Assembly: GCA_027574665.1 (NCBI GenBank)
Contig: CM050666.1
Span: 5,332,001-5,396,000, forward strand
Length of the DNA stretch: 64,000 nucleotides
Reading direction: 5' to 3'
Source of the DNA: Rhynochetos jubatus
Lineage: Eukaryota; Chordata; Aves; Eurypygiformes; Rhynochetidae
The position numbers and the translations under genes are program-made. The notes under the pieces were generated by a model that searched no databases, was not told the origin of the DNA, and saw nothing but the letters and a program-made list of their open reading frames with translations. Shown piece by piece: positions 60,274 through 64,000 of the stretch. The number at the start of each line of letters is the position of its first letter. The first letter of the stretch is position 1.

Positions 60274-63200
60274 TTTGAAAAAGAGAAACCTCTCCAACAA
60301 TTCCTGCTTCGAGATGGGGAGTGGGGCAGCTGCCCGGCTTGCTGATGGACCCAACTCTGATCCACTAAGAAAAAAAAGAAGGGGGCAAAGGAGTTAACCC
60401 TTGAGACTGCACTATTTACACCACACCTGCTCTGAACCAAATGTTTACATGAGTTGGAGATTTGCAAATTGACTTGATACTAATAGAAAGAACCTTTTCT
60501 TATTCTGTAAGTGAAGTGAGAAACTTCAGGGTATATTATAGGCGCTCTGACACAGTCCAGTTTCTGCTGTGAAGAATAATCTGATTGTCTTAAACGTATT
60601 CTCATGCTGGAGAAGGAAATAAGCAGCCCCAAGACAAAGCAACGCAGGGGATTGAGAACTGCCAGCACAGCGAGCAGCGGGTGAGAAGAGAGATGAACGC
60701 AAGAGAAGAGAGGGGAGTCACTTACACCGCCCTCCGGTCCTGGCATCCTTCAGCCATCCCAGCGACTGGAGCCGCTCCGGCCCCAGCGTTGCTGTGTTTT
60801 GACAAGCGTAGCTTTCTCCAGAAGTTGAGCCCTCGCTGCAGATCCTGCCTGGGCACCATCGCCCCTGCAGCTCTGCGCAGCTGCTCGCCCCTCGCTGGGG
60901 AATCCAGGCTCCTCGCAGACCAGGGCACTTGTAAGGTGGCCAGCGTTACTGTCTCCTCTAGCTCCCTCCTGTCCCCGCGACACGAGTTGCAGAGTCTGGT
61001 GTTACACAGAACGTTAAGGATGTCTGCCCAAGAGACTGACCATCTACAACGGGGTTACAACCTGGATGAAAGTTGTGGATGTTCAGTCCTGGGGCACCGA
61101 CCGTCCCTCCCGTGACCAAAGGTAGTTGTAGAGCTTCAGCAAGTCACACACCTTTCCCCAAAGCCGTGCACACCTCCCAGAGGAAGAAACCTGTCAGTTT
61201 AACTGGATAGGCCCCCCAAAAAAAGCCTAACTAGTAATTCAGTGGCAGCCTACCCATGATGATGTCAGTAGGTCTTTGCCGCTGGGTTGGCAGCCCTGAC
61301 CCTCAGAAAGCACACAGGCATCTACCTTCGCTGAAGCCAAAGGTGACTAGGGTCTACAGAGCCCTGGAAAGCCTGCAGCTTACTCTGCCCCACGCAGTAA
61401 TGTTGGCCACGGCCTGCCGAAAACGATGAGTCTTTGTCCCTGCCTGTGGGCCCTCAGCCCTTCCGCGAGCAGGTACCTGGATCTCCGTTTGACCGAAGAT
61501 GATCAGAGCCTGCTTCGCTGCCAGCACGACTTGATCAGCGAGAAGGAACGTAGCTTGTTCGGTGTACGCACACAGCGGGGCTGGAGATCCTGCAATACGT
61601 CACTAGGGACCTTCCCTCTGCACTGGATGGGCTCCTTCCGGCTCTTCTCTTCCACACGGTCTGCCATCGCACAGCAGCGAGGAATGCCGGCCTAGGTCCG
61701 GCTGCTCTCATGCCATTTTCACACCACCTCCCAGCTCACGATACCCACGGGCCCTAATTTGTTTCCCGGTGGCTTTGAAGAGGCTACCACCTACACTGTC
61801 CCACAGGAGAGGGAGCTCGGTGCACATTCCGCTCCGCCCTGCTCAGCAACATAGGTGCTAAAACACCATCCTACAGGGAGCTGCTCTCTGCTCACTATTT
61901 ACAGCAACGAGCTTTCTGCTGGAATTAGGCATCGCACGCCTTCTTCCAAGCGGCAGGTAAGAGGTTGGTGGGGTTTTTTATTGTCATTCAGCCTAACTAT
62001 GGGACAGGACATCCATAATACCTCAGTACGAACATCCTTCCTGCCTACAGAGATCTGAGCATTCCCCTATTTCCTTGTTAGCATGAAACTACCACAGTGG
62101 TACGAACTCACCGTGCACTGAGGTAGCTCCGTACTGCACGGAGCAGAGCCCTCTTTGGGATCGAAAACGATGGTGAAACGCTGAGCGGTGAAACCCGTTG
62201 GCTTGCAAGCAGCGAACGCTGGATCGCAGATCCTGCTCCAGGCAACGCTTAGGTAAAGCAGCGCTGCCGCAGCTCGATGCTCACGGGGACAGGGATCTGG
62301 AGTCCCACAGGCAGGGAAGGGAACCAAACCTTGCCCTCTCCTTTCTAGGCAGTGCTCAACCGTTGAGTAGCCGCTCGTAAGCACCCGTGCAAGTGAGGGA
62401 GAGGGACTTTGTGCAGTGCCCGGCACGCTCTCAGGATGGCGAGTCCTCGTCCTCCCGTCTTACCCGTTGTGATTCTCAGTAAGGCAGAGACACGAGGCAC
62501 ACGCCGAGCGTCTCCTGCACTCGGGACTCCACTACGCCCACGTGCATCACCATGAACACCCGCAGCACGAGGCGTGGGTTCGTACCCGTGAACGGTTGTC
62601 CCGCACGCCGTCTGAAAATGCTGCTCTGCTCACTGTGGGAGAGCCACGTCAACATCTTGGCCCTGACGGGCCTTTTTCCTGCTGTCAGTTGTCGTTTCCC
62701 AGGCCCCAACAGCTCTCCAAGCCACACGCCCCGCAGCTGTGTGGGACTCTACCCCCGCGAGGTTGTGCCGACGTACGCAAGCCCAAGGCGAGGGCCTTAA
62801 GTCAGCCAACGGAGGTGCGGGGACGAGACGAAGAAAGGTGCCTTCTGCTCCGGGTCTGCTGAGAGGAGCGACGTGTTCGGCTGCGGGGGTGGGCAGCCAA
62901 AACACACAGCACGCCTCGTCACTCTAGGGGGAACCTACCTTGATCCCACTGCCATTTTAGTTGTTCATTAACACTGACCTAAGAGATTGCAAGGGGAAGG
63001 TCAGCGTGTTCTAAGGTACCAGCTGCGCGTGGTGTCTTAAAACGAGTCCCTTAACCCTCAAGACTCAGTTGCACTACTGAACCCAGGAACACGGGAGAAT
63101 TGGGTTTAATGACCTGGACAACACACCAAAGGAGACCTCCTCGTGCTGAGCTGCTACTCCAGAGGAACGGAAACTGCCTTAACACAGCAGCCAGGTTTTG

Positions 63201-64000
63201 TGGTCTTCTAAAACCTCGTCAGTGCAGTCCTTCACCCCCTCATTTGTCACGTCGCGTTTTACCGAGCCCTGACTGTTTCACCTCGAGCTGTCATCCAAGC
63301 ACTCCCCTCCACCCCGTCACGGCCAGGAGCCTGGAGCCATCCTTGCAGCGCTGGGTCAGAAGACGCTCCGCTTGTAGGACACACGTGGCGGAAGGAAACA
63401 TCGGCTCCAGAGGATGAGATGGAGGAAGGCCAGCAGGTACTCAGGATCCCACCGCGGATTCAGGGAGCGGGATCAGCAGCTCTAAATACAACACTCACCC
63501 TGGCTTTTAAGATAACGGCAAACGCAAGGGGGGTGCTGCAGCCACTGTTCAAATACCGCAGAGAGAAGAGACGCCTGCTGAGACAAAGGTTCCAAAGGAC
63601 CTTCCCACAGTTAAGTAACAGCTGACTGAGGGGGCAAGTGTTGACGATGTTAGCCCGAGGGAAAGGGACCAACCTCCCTTTAGCAAACTCTGCAAGGGAA
63701 GCACCTGTAAACAGGAAAGGCCGTGTCAACGAAAGGCAAGCCGCTAGCACTTTATCTCACGCAAACGTAGGTCGGCCACTTGCCGTCGGTGAACAGCAGT
63801 TAACGGCTACGGAACGGTTGCGCGCAGAGAAGCAAGAGGCGAGGCTGCGGGCAGCGCGGCACGCGCGAGGACTCGGGAGCTGCGTGCGCTTGTCCCACTT
63901 AGAACGGTAAAATTCCAGATACGCCCCCACATCAGGCGAACTCGCTACTCCCCGCTCGGCTATAAAAAGCAAAAGATCGTTTTAACCAAAAAGCCAAGAA
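60274..64000. other. BICDL1 3' UTR and downstream region, end of transcript not found
   Basis: The 3' UTR starts after the stop, but I find no AATAAA or ATTAAA on the + strand up to the window end, so the cleavage site is unknown, uses a variant signal or lies beyond the window. On the - strand AATAAA occurs at 61977-61982 and ATTAAA at 63105-63110. In mammals RAB35 lies next, convergent with BICDL1, so these could end a RAB35 transcript, but I recognise no RAB35 coding sequence here. CpG frequency is raised from about 62100, and a TATAAAAA word sits at 63961-63968. Several frames of 60-144 codons show no recognisable family. Confidence 0.5.

Noticed and set aside
59704-60354. 216-codon - strand frame over exon 10
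   Set aside because: It is a shadow of the BICDL1 terminal exon on the opposite strand.
60681-61115. 144-codon + strand frame downstream of BICDL1
   Set aside because: No recognisable domain and no splice or initiation context. It probably lies in the 3' UTR or flanking DNA.
60274-64000. RAB35 coding exons expected from mammalian synteny
   Set aside because: I looked on the - strand for the RAB35 C-terminal cysteine/lysine ending and other Rab motifs and saw none. At most its 3' UTR is here.
1-64000. CRISPR arrays, prokaryotic operons, tRNA or rRNA genes, defence or phage systems
   Set aside because: The window is an animal intron-exon gene with LINE relics. I saw no spaced direct-repeat array, no clear tRNA with A and B boxes, and no operon-like coding.

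Overview
The window is vertebrate nuclear DNA, most likely from a bird. Five copies of chicken-repeat-1 (CR1) LINE 3' ends are present, with the usual avian 3' tail (ACAGAATGGTTTGGGTTGGA on the reverse-oriented copies). The only protein-coding gene I can support is a ten-exon gene on the + strand with GT-AG introns. There is no bacterial, phage or CRISPR content.

The gene is BICDL1 (BICD family-like cargo adaptor 1; also CCDC64, BICDR-1). It encodes a coiled-coil adaptor that links Rab6 vesicles to dynein-dynactin. I recognised it from memory of the human protein, and every exon aligns to it colinearly. The coding exons are 11193-11522, 16139-16354, 44476-44592, 46771-46917, 47933-48112, 48427-48645, 49634-49777, 53062-53192, 55516-55636 and 60073-60273. 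All internal phases agree, and the joined frame is 601 codons ending in TGA. Visible protein features are the dynein-binding CC1 box (AARLG, residues 80-84), long coiled coils, an LLSEI segment that may be the Spindly-type motif (311-315), an acidic serine-rich hinge (351-373), a BICD-type cargo-binding coiled coil and a short basic-aromatic C-terminus.

Layout: 1-10590 is upstream non-coding DNA with no gene that I can support. 10599-11720 is a GC-rich promoter/first-exon region with two opposed ZNF143-like motifs. Intron 1 is 4.6 kb. Intron 2 is 28 kb and holds three clear CR1 copies, one probable ancient CR1, an LTR-like scrap, an A/C homopolymer tract and an internal GC-rich, promoter-like island (23350-23830). 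Exons 3-10 lie in the last third. 60274-64000 is 3' UTR plus downstream DNA whose transcript end I cannot place.

The most interesting observations are a probable frame-preserving microexon of 9, 12 or 15 nt at 45277-45291, with a triple AG acceptor, that would insert 3-5 residues into the coiled coil; a promoter-like island in intron 2 with paired RFX X-boxes; overlapping upstream reading frames in the 5' leader; and an exon 7 with a weak splice donor that may be skipped in frame. I found no wholly new biological system.
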